Shown one piece after another: positions 34,392 to 43,274 of a stretch of 64,000 nucleotides of DNA (the stretch's first letter is position 1; each line of letters starts with the position of its first letter). Position numbers and translations under genes: made by a program. The notes under the pieces were generated by a model. The model saw nothing but the letters and a program-made list of their open reading frames with translations, was not told the DNA's origin and made no database searches. Source of the DNA: Candidatus Zixiibacteriota bacterium (GTDB taxonomy: Bacteria; Zixibacteria; MSB-5A5; GN15; FEB-12); NCBI GenBank assembly GCA_034003725.1, contig JAVEYB010000009.1, positions 62,001 through 126,000 of the forward strand. The letters run 5' to 3'.

Positions 34392-36899
34392 CTAGGGTGA
34401 ATCGGTGTCGACAGCTGAGATACTTTCTGATTGAGAGTCCTTCGTTGAGAGCTTCTTGGAAGGGCAACTGGGCGGAGGCGGTCCACCGCTGAACAAGTAG
34501 TTCGAAAGGTAAGTGAGATCAGAGAGATCCGGTAGCACTTGAAAAACACTGCCATTGACATTTGCCTCGGTGTAGCAGGGGAGTGGCGCGCCACTGCCCA
34601 TGACGAAGTCAATCAATAGCAGCAGATCACTGAGGTCTACTTGCTCGTTGGCATCGCCGTTGACATTTCCACGTACCCCCGCACAACACGTGTCATCGGT
34701 CTCCACCACGAACACTGCGCTCTCGGTCCAGGGTGTTCGGGCAAGTCCCTTGTACGCACACAATCGCCAGTAGTACTGCGGCCAGGGGTAGCTTGACAAC
34801 GGGGAGCCGTTTGGAGTTGTGTAAGTTGTGTCTGTAATGGCGCTGGCCATAGGATAACTGTCGGTGGTATCAAGGAACTGTGCCCACGTGATGTTGAAGG
34901 AATCCGCGTCGCCCGTATCCTGCCACACAAACGTAACAAAAGGTGAATACAGGGTGTCGGACGACAGAGGATAGGCCAGAATAGGCATCGGTGGACTGGG
35001 CGGAAGGATTCCCCACCAAATGCTGTCGGCGAGATAGCCGTCTCCTCCCGAAGGCAAGTTCGGTGGATGGCCTACTCCATCTCCGTTGTCGTCCAATCTG
35101 GTCCTTGAGTAACTCCCCGGAGTTGCGTTAAAGGCATCTGCAAACGCGACGACGCGCGAGCCGGATGAGTCGATCACGCTGTCCATGTCCCAGCAACCGG
35201 TCATCTTCTCATCGAAGTTGCCAAGGTTGTTGTAGCCCAGCCCTCCTTCAATCGTGTGGGTAGCTATGACAACGTTCTCTCTAGATAGATCGTTTATGAA
35301 CCCACCGCCGAAGCAGGGGCGCATCACGAAAGTCGCTCGCCGGTAGGACAAGGAATCAAGAAAATCTGCGATGGCATCGTCGGTGCACGCTCTAGTCTTT
35401 TCATCGACTCCGATGGAATCAAGGTAGTCACCGTCTTTGTTGGCGTCGTATCTGTCCAATATGCCGTCGCGGTCGAAGTCTGTGCCGTGCACCGCGGGAC
35501 TCTCCACATCGTCGCATTGGATGCAGACATCGAGTGTGGAGTCAAACCCGGAGTCAAACCAGATAGTGAACCCGTAGTTGGAATCGCCGTGATTCCGATC
35601 ACCCCGCAGGGACCACAACGTGTCCCAGTCATCCTCGTCGAAGACGTATTTGTTGTTCAAGGTGTCGATCGGCCAGTTTCCGTCGTCATCCCAGTCCCAA
35701 TTCTCGCCTTCGTCCAGCCAAAGGTCTCCGTCCGTATCGCCTCTCAGGCCCTGGGCGATGAACTCAGCATAAATGTCTGTATCTGAGACTTTCTCGGAAT
35801 TGTAGAATGCCATTGAATCAAAGGTCGCAACCCACAGGCCGCGAAAAAGAGTACCGTTTTGCCAGGATATCACCGTGTCGTACAGCCCATGGCTTTGGAA
35901 GATGGGAGCATAGTCTCGGATCTTGACCAATTTGAATTCGCTCTCCAGTTGGAAGCGATCCGGATCGACCTCGTCCGAAAAGATACGTCCTCCTCCCGAC
36001 TCATACGGAAGGCCGTTGCCGCAACACTGATGCACAACGCAACTGGAATCCCAGTAACCCACACCGTGACCTTCGAAAATCACGTGGAGTATGTCAGTGC
36101 TGTCCATATTAAGCAGGAGGTAGTTGAATGCGGAGTCGAGGCCCGGACCACCGAATCTGTGGTCTATTATAACCGTGTCTTCGAGACGGGCGGTGAAGAA
36201 CTCGTCAAACGGGAGATCGGCATCTCCAGCAACAACCACCATGTGGTCAGCGTCGTATCCAAAGGTGTCGCAGATAGATGTGTATTCCTCGCACACCCTC
36301 CACCAGAAGTCCTCACGTCCCGGATCGTCATCGGCCACAAGAAGGAAGTAGGTCTCGGAAGTGTCGGACTTGTTCGCAGAGGGGCCTCTGAGTCGGCGTT
36401 CTCGCAGACCGTCAAACGACGGGGTCGTGAGAATTGTTGACTCTATGTCATTCACACCTTTGCCGGCAAGGACTTCGACAGAGATCAAAGACGAACTGGT
36501 GAAGCCGTAGACATCGTACACCGTGAATCGGGCAAGGTACTTCCCCGGTACTGCGTACTGGTGTACGACATGCAGCGGCATCTCGTTCGATACCCAGTCA
36601 AGCTGTCCGTCCCCGTCGAAATCAAATGATGCCATCGCAATGGGATTGGACCGGGCATATGCGGCCACTGGAAAGGCAACATTTTGCCCGGCGTAGGTGG
36701 TGACACGATAGCAAAGGTCTGCGACTGGAGAAATCACGGACTCGCTGTCAAGCAACTGAGCCGTCGGCGACGCCCGCAGCTGTCTCCGAATGTCGCCCTC
36801 ACTTCTAAATTCGCCAGTCAAATCATTGGCAGCTAGTGCAGTACAGGCGGCCATCAGAGCAAGCGCCAGCATGGTTCTTAGAAACAATGGGAATCGCAT
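34392..36899 (-). CDS. Secreted C13-like (clan CD) cysteine peptidase with PKD and dockerin domains
   Basis: An 835-residue protein with a signal peptide (residues 1-23). A PKD-like domain covers ~70-145 (FDFDGDGQLDW, YAVPGKYLARFTVYD). The peptidase core has a His in VIFEGHG (H278) and a Cys in RPCFGGGFINDLS (C529), the legumain/caspase-type dyad. About 250 residues separate them, far more than usual, including Asp-rich Ca-binding-like runs (DTDGDLWLDEGENWDWDDDG and DFDRDGILDRYDANKDGD). A fibronectin-like region and two dockerin-type repeats end the protein (GNVNGDANEQVDLSDLLLLIDF). ATG 36899 follows GGGAGGG; an upstream in-frame start would spoil the signal peptide. Confidence 0.78.
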   Translation of the reverse strand: MRFPLFLRTMLALALMAACTALAANDLTGEFRSEGDIRRQLRASPTAQLLDSESVISPVADLCYRVTTYAGQNVAFPVAAYARSNPIAMASFDFDGDGQLDWVSNEMPLHVVHQYAVPGKYLARFTVYDVYGFTSSSLISVEVLAGKGVNDIESTILTTPSFDGLRERRLRGPSANKSDTSETYFLLVADDDPGREDFWWRVCEEYTSICDTFGYDADHMVVVAGDADLPFDEFFTARLEDTVIIDHRFGGPGLDSAFNYLLLNMDSTDILHVIFEGHGVGYWDSSCVVHQCCGNGLPYESGGGRIFSDEVDPDRFQLESEFKLVKIRDYAPIFQSHGLYDTVISWQNGTLFRGLWVATFDSMAFYNSEKVSDTDIYAEFIAQGLRGDTDGDLWLDEGENWDWDDDGNWPIDTLNNKYVFDEDDWDTLWSLRGDRNHGDSNYGFTIWFDSGFDSTLDVCIQCDDVESPAVHGTDFDRDGILDRYDANKDGDYLDSIGVDEKTRACTDDAIADFLDSLSYRRATFVMRPCFGGGFINDLSRENVVIATHTIEGGLGYNNLGNFDEKMTGCWDMDSVIDSSGSRVVAFADAFNATPGSYSRTRLDDNGDGVGHPPNLPSGGDGYLADSIWWGILPPSPPMPILAYPLSSDTLYSPFVTFVWQDTGDADSFNITWAQFLDTTDSYPMASAITDTTYTTPNGSPLSSYPWPQYYWRLCAYKGLARTPWTESAVFVVETDDTCCAGVRGNVNGDANEQVDLSDLLLLIDFVMGSGAPLPCYTEANVNGSVFQVLPDLSDLTYLSNYLFSGGPPPPSCPSKKLSTKDSQSESISAVDTDSP

Positions 36900-37076
36900 G
36901 GTTCCCTCCCCAGTGAAGAAGTTTGTGTGTGAAGCGGGCGTACATAATAACGTGGATTGCGGACACCATGTCAAGCCAAATTCTGCTGTAGTGCAGATGG
37001 CGTTTTCTGGGCCAAGTCCTCGCGTTGGTGAGGCCAGGGAATCGAAAATCGTCTGGATCGATCCATGACTTCATGT

Positions 37077-37082
37077 TATCTT
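37077..37082 (+). promoter_or_regulatory. Candidate -10 element directly before pabB
   Basis: TATCTT at 37077-37082 lies seven bases before the pabB ATG; the -35 (TGGATC, 37054-37059, spacing 17) is weak. No ribosome site precedes the ATG, so a leaderless transcript is likely. Confidence 0.35.
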
Positions 37083-37089
37083 CGCCCGC

Positions 37090-38637
37090 ATGAGCAGGCT
37101 CCTTGCGATACCCCATATACGCGAACTCGACTTCAATCTCTCCGCCAGGCAGGCCTTCTCTGCGTTGCGTGAGAGACAGATGCCTTTCTGGCTCGACAGC
37201 GCCATGCCCCACCGGGAATTCGGGCAATGGTCGTATCTCGGGTGTGATCCTTTTTTGACCCTTACCGTAAGGGACGGCGTCACCCGTGTCACGGGGGCGA
37301 TGGCGTTCGAATCATCGGGCGAGAACCCGTTTGAAATCATCCGCTCACTCTTGAATCGCTATCGTCAAGACCCCCGTCAGGCAATGTGCCCGTTCGCCGG
37401 CGGGGCGGTAGGTTACCTGGGTTACGACATGGGCAGATACCTCGAGCGGCTGCCCTCCCTGGCGGTCGACGACCTTGGCGTTCCCGATTGCGTGTTCGGA
37501 TTCTACGACACGATTGTGGCGTTTGATCACCAGTCCGAGACGGCGTGGATCGTGTCGACGGGGTTTCCGGAGACCGACAGTGCGCGAAGAGAGCGGCGGG
37601 CCAAAGATCGCACAGGGTGGATGCTGTCTTTGCTCCGTGAGGCAGTGCGGCGAGTTTCCACCGGTCAGGTGTCGTCCGCCAAAGGCGGACCAACGCCTGA
37701 CGGAACATTCAACGCCACGCACGGCAATTGTCACGATTCGCTGCCAAACTCGTTCTGTCAGGTGCTGGAGGGTCAAAGGCGCTCTACACCTGACGGTCCC
37801 CAATACCCAAACGCCAACTTCACGCCCGAGCAGTACACGGCCGCAGTCGAGCGGATTCGCCGGTACATTATCGCCGGCGACGTATTTGAGGTTAACCTGT
37901 CCCAGCGTTTCTCGGTGCCGGTACATCAGCCGGCCCCGGAACTGTATTATCGCCTTCGCGACGTCAACCCCGCTCCGTTCGCGTGCTATCTCGGCTGCGG
38001 GGAATTTGCAGTCGTCAGTTCATCACCCGAACGTTTCCTTTTGAGGCGCGGCAGTCTTCTGGAGTCGCGTCCGATCAAGGGTACGCGCCGACGCGGTCGC
38101 ACTGCCGATGAAGACGCCGCCCTCGCGCGCGAATTGCTCACGAGTGAAAAGGACCGGGCGGAAAACATCATGATCGTCGATCTCGTCCGCAACGATCTCG
38201 GCCGCGTCTGCGAGTACGGCTCAGTCGAGGTGACCGGCCTTACCGAACTCGAGCGATTTTCGAGCGTGCATCACCTGACTTCGACCGTGCGCGGACGACT
38301 CCGTCCAACCTGCGACACGATCGACGCCGTCACGGCGCTGTTTCCCGGCGGGTCGATTACCGGCGCGCCGAAGATCCGTGCGATGGAGATCATCGACGAA
38401 CTCGAGCCGACCCGTCGCGGCGTCTACACCGGCTCGATCGGTTGGCTCGGCTTCAACGGGGACTGCGACCTGAATATCGCGATCCGCACGATGGTCGTGA
38501 AAGACGGAGTCGCACACTACCAGGCGGGCGGGGCGGTCGTGTTCGACTCCGATCCGGAACAGGAATATATCGAGACGCTTCATAAGGTCAGGGCGCTGAC
38601 CGACGTATTCCGAGCGCCGGCTGCCGGGGTGCGCTGA
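37090..38637 (+). CDS. pabB: Aminodeoxychorismate synthase component I
   Basis: A 515-residue chorismate-utilising enzyme. The C-terminal half has the full family block: GDVFEVNLSQRF, SSSPERFLLRRG, PIKGTRRRG, SEKDRAENIMIVDLVRNDLG and FPGGSITGAPKIRAMEII. The Lys in PIKGTRRRG is the PabB diagnostic (TrpE has Ala there), so it makes 4-amino-4-deoxychorismate for folate with PabA. Between the N-terminal domain and the catalytic core a linker (residues ~190-245) contains two 38-bp palindromic units, both translated as QV-x7-TPDG (QVSSAKGGPTPDG and QVLEGQRRSTPDG, with one-residue alignment slack). pabA starts two bases after its stop. Confidence 0.92.
   Translation: MSRLLAIPHIRELDFNLSARQAFSALRERQMPFWLDSAMPHREFGQWSYLGCDPFLTLTVRDGVTRVTGAMAFESSGENPFEIIRSLLNRYRQDPRQAMCPFAGGAVGYLGYDMGRYLERLPSLAVDDLGVPDCVFGFYDTIVAFDHQSETAWIVSTGFPETDSARRERRAKDRTGWMLSLLREAVRRVSTGQVSSAKGGPTPDGTFNATHGNCHDSLPNSFCQVLEGQRRSTPDGPQYPNANFTPEQYTAAVERIRRYIIAGDVFEVNLSQRFSVPVHQPAPELYYRLRDVNPAPFACYLGCGEFAVVSSSPERFLLRRGSLLESRPIKGTRRRGRTADEDAALARELLTSEKDRAENIMIVDLVRNDLGRVCEYGSVEVTGLTELERFSSVHHLTSTVRGRLRPTCDTIDAVTALFPGGSITGAPKIRAMEIIDELEPTRRGVYTGSIGWLGFNGDCDLNIAIRTMVVKDGVAHYQAGGAVVFDSDPEQEYIETLHKVRALTDVFRAPAAGVR
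37664..37701 (+). repeat. 38-bp palindromic unit inside pabB, copy 1
   Basis: It begins GTCAGGTGT and ends ACGCCTGAC, which pair with one G-T wobble. Inside is a second perfect stem, GTCCGCC-AAA-GGCGGAC. It is translated in frame within the pabB linker. The second copy starts exactly 93 bases (31 codons) later. Confidence 0.75.
37757..37794 (+). repeat. 38-bp palindromic unit inside pabB, copy 2
   Basis: It has the same length as copy 1 and identical first eight bases; the last eight differ by one. GTCAGGTG (37757-37764) pairs perfectly with CACCTGAC (37787-37794). The interior shares AAAGGCG with copy 1 but lacks the inner stem, as if older or diverged. Confidence 0.7.
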
Positions 38638-38638
38638 G

Positions 38639-39235
38639 ATGGTGCTGATAATCGACAACTACGATTCGTTCGTTTACAATCTCGCCCAGTATGTCGGCGA
38701 GCGGGGGTACGATCCGGTCGTCGTTCGAAACGATGGCATCACAATCGACAAAATCGGGTCGCTGAGACCGTCGCACATTATCGTCTCTCCGGGACCGAAA
38801 ACACCGCGTGAGGCGGGAGTCTCCAACAGACTGATTCAGACCTTCGCCGGCAGAATCCCGATTCTCGGAGTCTGTCTCGGGCACCAGTGTATCGGCGACG
38901 TGTTCGGAGGCCGGATTGTCGGCGCGGGGCTGCCCATGCACGGCAAACGTTCGGTCGTTTGCCACGACGGTCACGGCATATTCGACGGACTGCCAAACCC
39001 GATCTCGGTCGGGCGGTATCACTCGTTGGTTATCGATCCCGGGTCACTTCCTGACTGTCTTGCGGTTACCGCCCGAACCGAGGACGGGGTAATAATGGGC
39101 GTACGGCACCGGGAGTTTGAAGTGGAAGGCGTCCAGTTTCATCCGGAATCAATACTGACCGAGCACGGGCACGCTATTGTAAGCAACTTTCTGGCGAAGA
39201 CGCCGACGGTACACGCCAGCGATTCCATCGAATAA
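38639..39235 (+). CDS. pabA: Aminodeoxychorismate/anthranilate synthase glutaminase component
   Basis: A 198-residue class I glutamine amidotransferase. The triad is visible: Cys in GVCLGHQCIG, His and Glu in VEGVQFHPES. It supplies ammonia to PabB. Such subunits can serve both folate and tryptophan pathways; adjacency to PabB and the absence of trp genes in the window favour folate. The start ATG lies one base after the pabB stop. Confidence 0.92.
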   Translation: MVLIIDNYDSFVYNLAQYVGERGYDPVVVRNDGITIDKIGSLRPSHIIVSPGPKTPREAGVSNRLIQTFAGRIPILGVCLGHQCIGDVFGGRIVGAGLPMHGKRSVVCHDGHGIFDGLPNPISVGRYHSLVIDPGSLPDCLAVTARTEDGVIMGVRHREFEVEGVQFHPESILTEHGHAIVSNFLAKTPTVHASDSIE

Positions 39236-39336
39236 TCTGCCGATTCATCGGTATTTCAGGAAACTAGAGATCGAACAGGCGGATTGACGCAACCGCACCG
39301 CGTGCGGATTCGTATGGGGTAGCAGGAGGAAGAGGT

Positions 39337-39597
39337 ATGCTCAAGGCACTGTTCCTGATCACGATCGGGTCGATTCTTCTTCTGCTGGTGCTCGGCAGCG
39401 GCGGTGGCATTCTGGCCGGCGTCCTGGGCGCCGTGGTCGCGGTGATTGGCGGGGTTTTCGGGCTTGTAGCAGGAATACTGGCCGGGGTCCTTGGAGCCCT
39501 GCTGGGGGTATTAGGGATCGTGTTTGTCCTGTTGCTGCCGGTGATTATAGTGGCTGCCGTGATCGGCGGCATCATCAAATTTCTTATCGGCTGCTGA
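39337..39597 (+). CDS. Small Gly-rich hydrophobic membrane protein
   Basis: An 86-residue protein made almost entirely of hydrophobic residues and glycines, with repeats of G-x3-G and GILAGVLG. It is predicted to form two or three tightly packed membrane helices. AGGAGGAAGAGG precedes ATG 39337, a very strong ribosome site, which supports expression. I recognise no family. A similar tiny membrane ORF follows at 39673. Possible roles include membrane stress or an envelope spacer; neither is demonstrated. Confidence 0.65.
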   Translation: MLKALFLITIGSILLLLVLGSGGGILAGVLGAVVAVIGGVFGLVAGILAGVLGALLGVLGIVFVLLLPVIIVAAVIGGIIKFLIGC

Positions 39598-39672
39598 CTA
39601 CCCGTCCCGAGTACTTGCATTGCACGCTGTGTCCATCGAGTGCGTCTATCTGCCAGTTAAGGTTGGGGAACC

Positions 39673-39747
39673 ATGCTGTACTTGTTCGTGACACTGCTCA
39701 TCCTGTTGTGCTTGATCGGCATGGGGTTGGTGCTTGCGCTTGTCTGA
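39673..39747 (+). CDS. Possible 24-residue membrane peptide
   Basis: ATG 39673 opens MLYLFVTLLILLCLIGMGLV and four more residues, a single hydrophobic helix with no charged residue. AAGGTTGGGG lies upstream at ribosome-site distance. It follows the Gly-rich membrane protein by 75 bases. Its size makes the call tentative. Confidence 0.35.
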   Translation: MLYLFVTLLILLCLIGMGLVLALV

Positions 39748-39888
39748 CGCCAGCCCGCCGTCCTCCGGGGTCATGTGACCGACACCGGGTCCACTGAAGG
39801 TGGTTCGACCGGGCAGTCGGCGGCTGCGAATATGTCAACCCGTTGTGCCCCAGCACGAAAAGTCCCGCCAAATTTCTCTCAACGGACT

Positions 39889-39916
39889 TTGCTTTTTCGC
39901 CCGTATCTGTTATCTT
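39889..39916 (+). promoter_or_regulatory. Promoter for accC
   Basis: TTGCTT (39889-39894), 16 bases, TATCTT (39911-39916). Transcription would start near 39923, about 68 bases before the TTG start. Confidence 0.45.
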
Positions 39917-39990
39917 CGGCAGTCAGTACCGAAACGGTGTGCCTTTGCGCCGTCCGGCGCGGAGCACACACGTAACGTGAGGGAGTGTTT

Positions 39991-41469
39991 TTGTTTAATA
40001 AAGTTCTGATCGCCAACCGGGGAGAGATTGCGCTCCGCGTGATCCGCGCCTGCCGCGAGCTGGGCCTGAAGACAGTCGCTGTCTATTCCGAAGCCGATCG
40101 CGATGCGCTGCACGTGCGGTTTGCAGATGAGGATGTCTGTATCGGCGCGGCGCCCGCCAAGGAATCGTATCTCGATTTCAAGCGCATTATCGCCGCGGCC
40201 GAGGTCACCAATGCCGGGGCGATCCATCCGGGTTACGGGTTTCTGGCCGAAAACGCCGATTTCGCCGAGGTCTGCGAGTCATGCGGCCTCACTTTTATAG
40301 GTCCCTCACCGGACGCGATCCGTCGCATGGGCGACAAGGCGGTCGCCAAGGATACCATGCGCAAGGCCGGCGTCCCCTGCATTCCCGGATCCGAAGGCGT
40401 CGTAAAGACGTTCGACGAAGCGGCGGAGATTGCCTCGAAGGTCGGCTACCCGGTGATTCTGAAAGCCGTCGCCGGCGGCGGTGGCAAGGGTATGCGCGTG
40501 TGTCGGGACAAGGCCGAACTCGAGCGCGGTTTTCACCTCGCATCGACCGAAGCCGGCAACGCCTTCTCCAACCCGGATCTCTATCTCGAGAAAGTGATCG
40601 TCAATCCGCATCACGTGGAAATACAGCTTCTGTGCGATACGCACGGCAATCGCTACCATTTTGGAGAGCGCGACTGCTCTATCCAGCGCCGCCACCAGAA
40701 ACTGATCGAAGAGACGCCGTCGCCGATCATGACCCCGGAACTTCGCCGGCGCATGGGCGAAGCCGCCATCAGAGGCGCCTCCGAGGTTGACTATCGCGGC
40801 GTGGGGACGATCGAATTTCTTGTCGACGGCAATCTCGATTTCTACTTCATGGAGATGAACACCCGAATCCAGGTGGAACATCCCATCACCGAAGAGGCGT
40901 ACGAGATTGACCTGATCAAGGACCAGATTCGTGTCGCCCTGGGCGACGAGATCATCTACGACCAGGCCAGGATCGCCCCGAAGTGGGCGGCGATGGAATG
41001 CCGCATCAACGCGGAAGACGTGGAGAAGGATTTCCGCCCGACCCCGGGCATGATCACCGCGATTCACACGCCGGGCGGTCCCGGTGTGCGTATCGACAAA
41101 GCGGTGTACGCGGGGTACACCATCCCGCCGTACTACGATTCCATGATCGCCAAGCTGATCGTCCGCGCGCGGACCCGCGAGGAGGCCATCCAGAAGATGT
41201 GGCACTGTCTCGATGAGTTCATCATCGAGGGCATTCCCACGACTATCGCGTTCCACCAGCAGGTGCTGATGCACCCCGACTTCATGGCGGGGAAGTACGA
41301 TACCGGCTTTCTCGATCGGAATTTCAAAAAGGAGGGCGCCGGACCCGAAAAAAAATCGGTAACCCTCAACCGCAGCGGCGAACCGGCTTCGGAAGAGGGG
41401 CAAGAGGAACCGGCGATCGTCGCCGCAAGTGAAACAGCAACTGAAACGGCCAACAAGATAGAAGACTGA
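39991..41469 (+). CDS. accC: Biotin carboxylase subunit of acetyl-CoA carboxylase
   Basis: A 492-residue ATP-grasp enzyme that carboxylates biotin on AccB. It has [19 protein letters not shown] at the start, the glycine-rich [11 protein letters not shown] loop, [29 protein letters not shown] with catalytic residues, and [11 protein letters not shown] 39991 is preferred to GTG 39985 because it begins exactly at the family start and is six bases from GAGGGAG. The C-terminal ~45 residues (after LDRNFKKEG) are an extra acidic low-complexity tail. The gene sits ahead of gcvH, apart from accB, accA and accD. Confidence 0.95.
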   Translation: MFNKVLIANRGEIALRVIRACRELGLKTVAVYSEADRDALHVRFADEDVCIGAAPAKESYLDFKRIIAAAEVTNAGAIHPGYGFLAENADFAEVCESCGLTFIGPSPDAIRRMGDKAVAKDTMRKAGVPCIPGSEGVVKTFDEAAEIASKVGYPVILKAVAGGGGKGMRVCRDKAELERGFHLASTEAGNAFSNPDLYLEKVIVNPHHVEIQLLCDTHGNRYHFGERDCSIQRRHQKLIEETPSPIMTPELRRRMGEAAIRGASEVDYRGVGTIEFLVDGNLDFYFMEMNTRIQVEHPITEEAYEIDLIKDQIRVALGDEIIYDQARIAPKWAAMECRINAEDVEKDFRPTPGMITAIHTPGGPGVRIDKAVYAGYTIPPYYDSMIAKLIVRARTREEAIQKMWHCLDEFIIEGIPTTIAFHQQVLMHPDFMAGKYDTGFLDRNFKKEGAGPEKKSVTLNRSGEPASEEGQEEPAIVAASETATETANKIED

Positions 41470-41488
41470 GCAGGCAGGGAGGTGTACG

Positions 41489-41866
41489 GTGAACGTACCC
41501 AATGATCTGAGATACACCAGGGAACACGAGTGGGTGAAGGTCGACGGCAACGTGGCGACGGTCGGGATCACCGACTGGGCGCAGGGCGAACTGGGCGATA
41601 TCGTTTTTGTCGAACTTCCCGATATCGGCGCCGAGGTGGCGCAGATGCAGGCATTCGGAACGATCGAGGCCGTCAAGGCGGTCTCCGAACTCTTTGCCCC
41701 TCTCAGCGGCAAGGTGGTCGAAGTCAACTCGGCGCTGGACGACGATCCCATGGTGATCAATCGCGATCCGTACGGCGACGGCTGGATGATCAAAGTCGAG
41801 TTGACCGACGCCGGACAGCTCGAACAATTGCTCGATGCCGGCAGTTATAAGGACATCATAAGCTAA
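41489..41866 (+). CDS. gcvH: Glycine cleavage system H protein
   Basis: A 125-residue lipoyl carrier. The fold and lipoylation site are clear (TREHEWVKVDG, GDIVFVELPDIG, then FGTIEAVKAVSELFAPLSG with the modified Lys in EAVKAV). It shuttles the aminomethyl group from the P protein to the T protein. GTG 41489 follows GGGAGGTG. It is the first of a gcvH-gcvPA-DUF2007-thioredoxin-gcvPB series; gcvT and lpd are not in this window. Confidence 0.95.
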   Translation: MNVPNDLRYTREHEWVKVDGNVATVGITDWAQGELGDIVFVELPDIGAEVAQMQAFGTIEAVKAVSELFAPLSGKVVEVNSALDDDPMVINRDPYGDGWMIKVELTDAGQLEQLLDAGSYKDIIS

Positions 41867-41915
41867 CCGACGCCGCGCGACCGGGCGTCACTGCGCAGAG
41901 AAAGTACACGCCAAC

Positions 41916-43274
41916 ATGCATTACATTCCGAATACCGATGACGACCGCCGCCGCATGTTAGACACGATCGGCGTCGGAAGTTTCGACGACGTCATCAGTG
42001 AGATTCCCGATGCGCTCAGGCTGAAGCGACCGCTTGACATTCCGCGCCTGTCGGAAGTCGAGCTGCTCGCTGAGATCGAGGAGCTGTCGCACCGGGATCG
42101 CGAGGAAACGCTGTGTTTCGCGGGAGGCGGAGTCTACGATCATTTTATCCCGGCGGCGGTCGGCACGATCGTGTCCCGCCCCGAGTTCATGACCGCCTAT
42201 ACCCCGTACCAGGCCGAAGTCGCCCAGGGGACTCTCCAGGTCATTTACGAGTTCCAGACGCACGTATGCCGGTTGACCGGAATGGACGTCGCAAACGCGT
42301 CGATGTATGACGGGGCGACGGCGGCCGCCGAGGCCATGCTGATCGCATCGAGCGTCACGAAGCGGGCTAAGATCGTCGTATCCGAGACGGTTAACCCTCT
42401 GTACCGGCAGGTCATCGACACCTACCTCCGCGCACGCGGAGTCGAAATCGTGACCGTGCCGCGCGCCGGCGGGCTGACGGATCTGAACAAACTCGAAGAT
42501 TCGGTCGACGAGGCCACCGCGTGCGTGCTGGTGGGCCAGCCGAACTTTTTCGGCCTGCTCGAAGACATCGAGCCGATTGAACGGATGATCCACAAAGTGG
42601 GCGGCAAGCTGGTGATGGCAATCGATCCGATTTCGCAGGCCATCCTCAAGACGCCCGGCGAGTGGGGCGCCGATGTCGTGGTCGGCGAGGGGCAGCCGCT
42701 CGGCGTGTCGCTGTCGTACGGTGGGCCGCTTCTGGGGCTGTTCGCGGCAAAGAAGGATCTCGTCCGCAGCATGCCGGGACGAATCGTCGCACGCACGACT
42801 GATGTCGACGGCAAACCGGGTTTCGTGCTGACGCTGCAGACCCGCGAACAGCACATCCGGCGCGAAAAGGCTACGTCGAACATCTGCACCAACCAGGCGT
42901 TGTGCGCGACATCGGCCGCGGTCTACTGCAGCCTGATGGGGCGCGAGGGAATCAAGCAGGTCGCGCTGTTGTCGGCGGAACGCGCGCAACAGGCCGCCCG
43001 GCAGATTGCCGCGCTGGAGGGCTGTGAATTGCAGTCCGACGCCCCCTTCGTCCGCGAATTCCCGGTCCGCACCTCTCGACCCGCGCGCGAGATTATCGCC
43101 GCCATGGCCGAACGAGGGATCCTGCCCGGTATCGACGCCGGGCGGTGGTACGCCGGGATGGACAATGTCCTGCTGGTGGCGTTGACCGAGAAGCGCACGC
43201 CGGCCCACATGACCCGTCTGGTCGACGGGCTGAAGGAGATGTGTTCGAGTGGAGTTCTGTCGCACCTGTCATAA
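41916..43274 (+). CDS. gcvPA: Glycine dehydrogenase (decarboxylating) subunit 1
   Basis: A 452-residue N-terminal half of the two-subunit P protein. It opens HYIPNTDDDRRRMLDTIGV, with CFAGGGVYDHFIPAAV, TPYQAEVAQGTLQVIYEFQT and GMDVANASMYDGATAAAEA typical of the subunit. It pairs with GcvPB, which carries the PLP Lys, to decarboxylate glycine. The two-subunit form is usual in Gram-positives, archaea and several other phyla. Unusually, two other genes separate gcvPA from gcvPB here. Confidence 0.95.
   Translation: MHYIPNTDDDRRRMLDTIGVGSFDDVISEIPDALRLKRPLDIPRLSEVELLAEIEELSHRDREETLCFAGGGVYDHFIPAAVGTIVSRPEFMTAYTPYQAEVAQGTLQVIYEFQTHVCRLTGMDVANASMYDGATAAAEAMLIASSVTKRAKIVVSETVNPLYRQVIDTYLRARGVEIVTVPRAGGLTDLNKLEDSVDEATACVLVGQPNFFGLLEDIEPIERMIHKVGGKLVMAIDPISQAILKTPGEWGADVVVGEGQPLGVSLSYGGPLLGLFAAKKDLVRSMPGRIVARTTDVDGKPGFVLTLQTREQHIRREKATSNICTNQALCATSAAVYCSLMGREGIKQVALLSAERAQQAARQIAALEGCELQSDAPFVREFPVRTSRPAREIIAAMAERGILPGIDAGRWYAGMDNVLLVALTEKRTPAHMTRLVDGLKEMCSSGVLSHLS

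Larger units (their letters stand above)
39598..39990 (+). other. Intergenic stretch before accC
   Basis: Apart from the 24-codon membrane ORF at 39673 and the accC promoter near 39889, I see nothing definite in this stretch. The remainder (39748-39880) has no recognisable gene or repeat. Confidence 0.45.
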
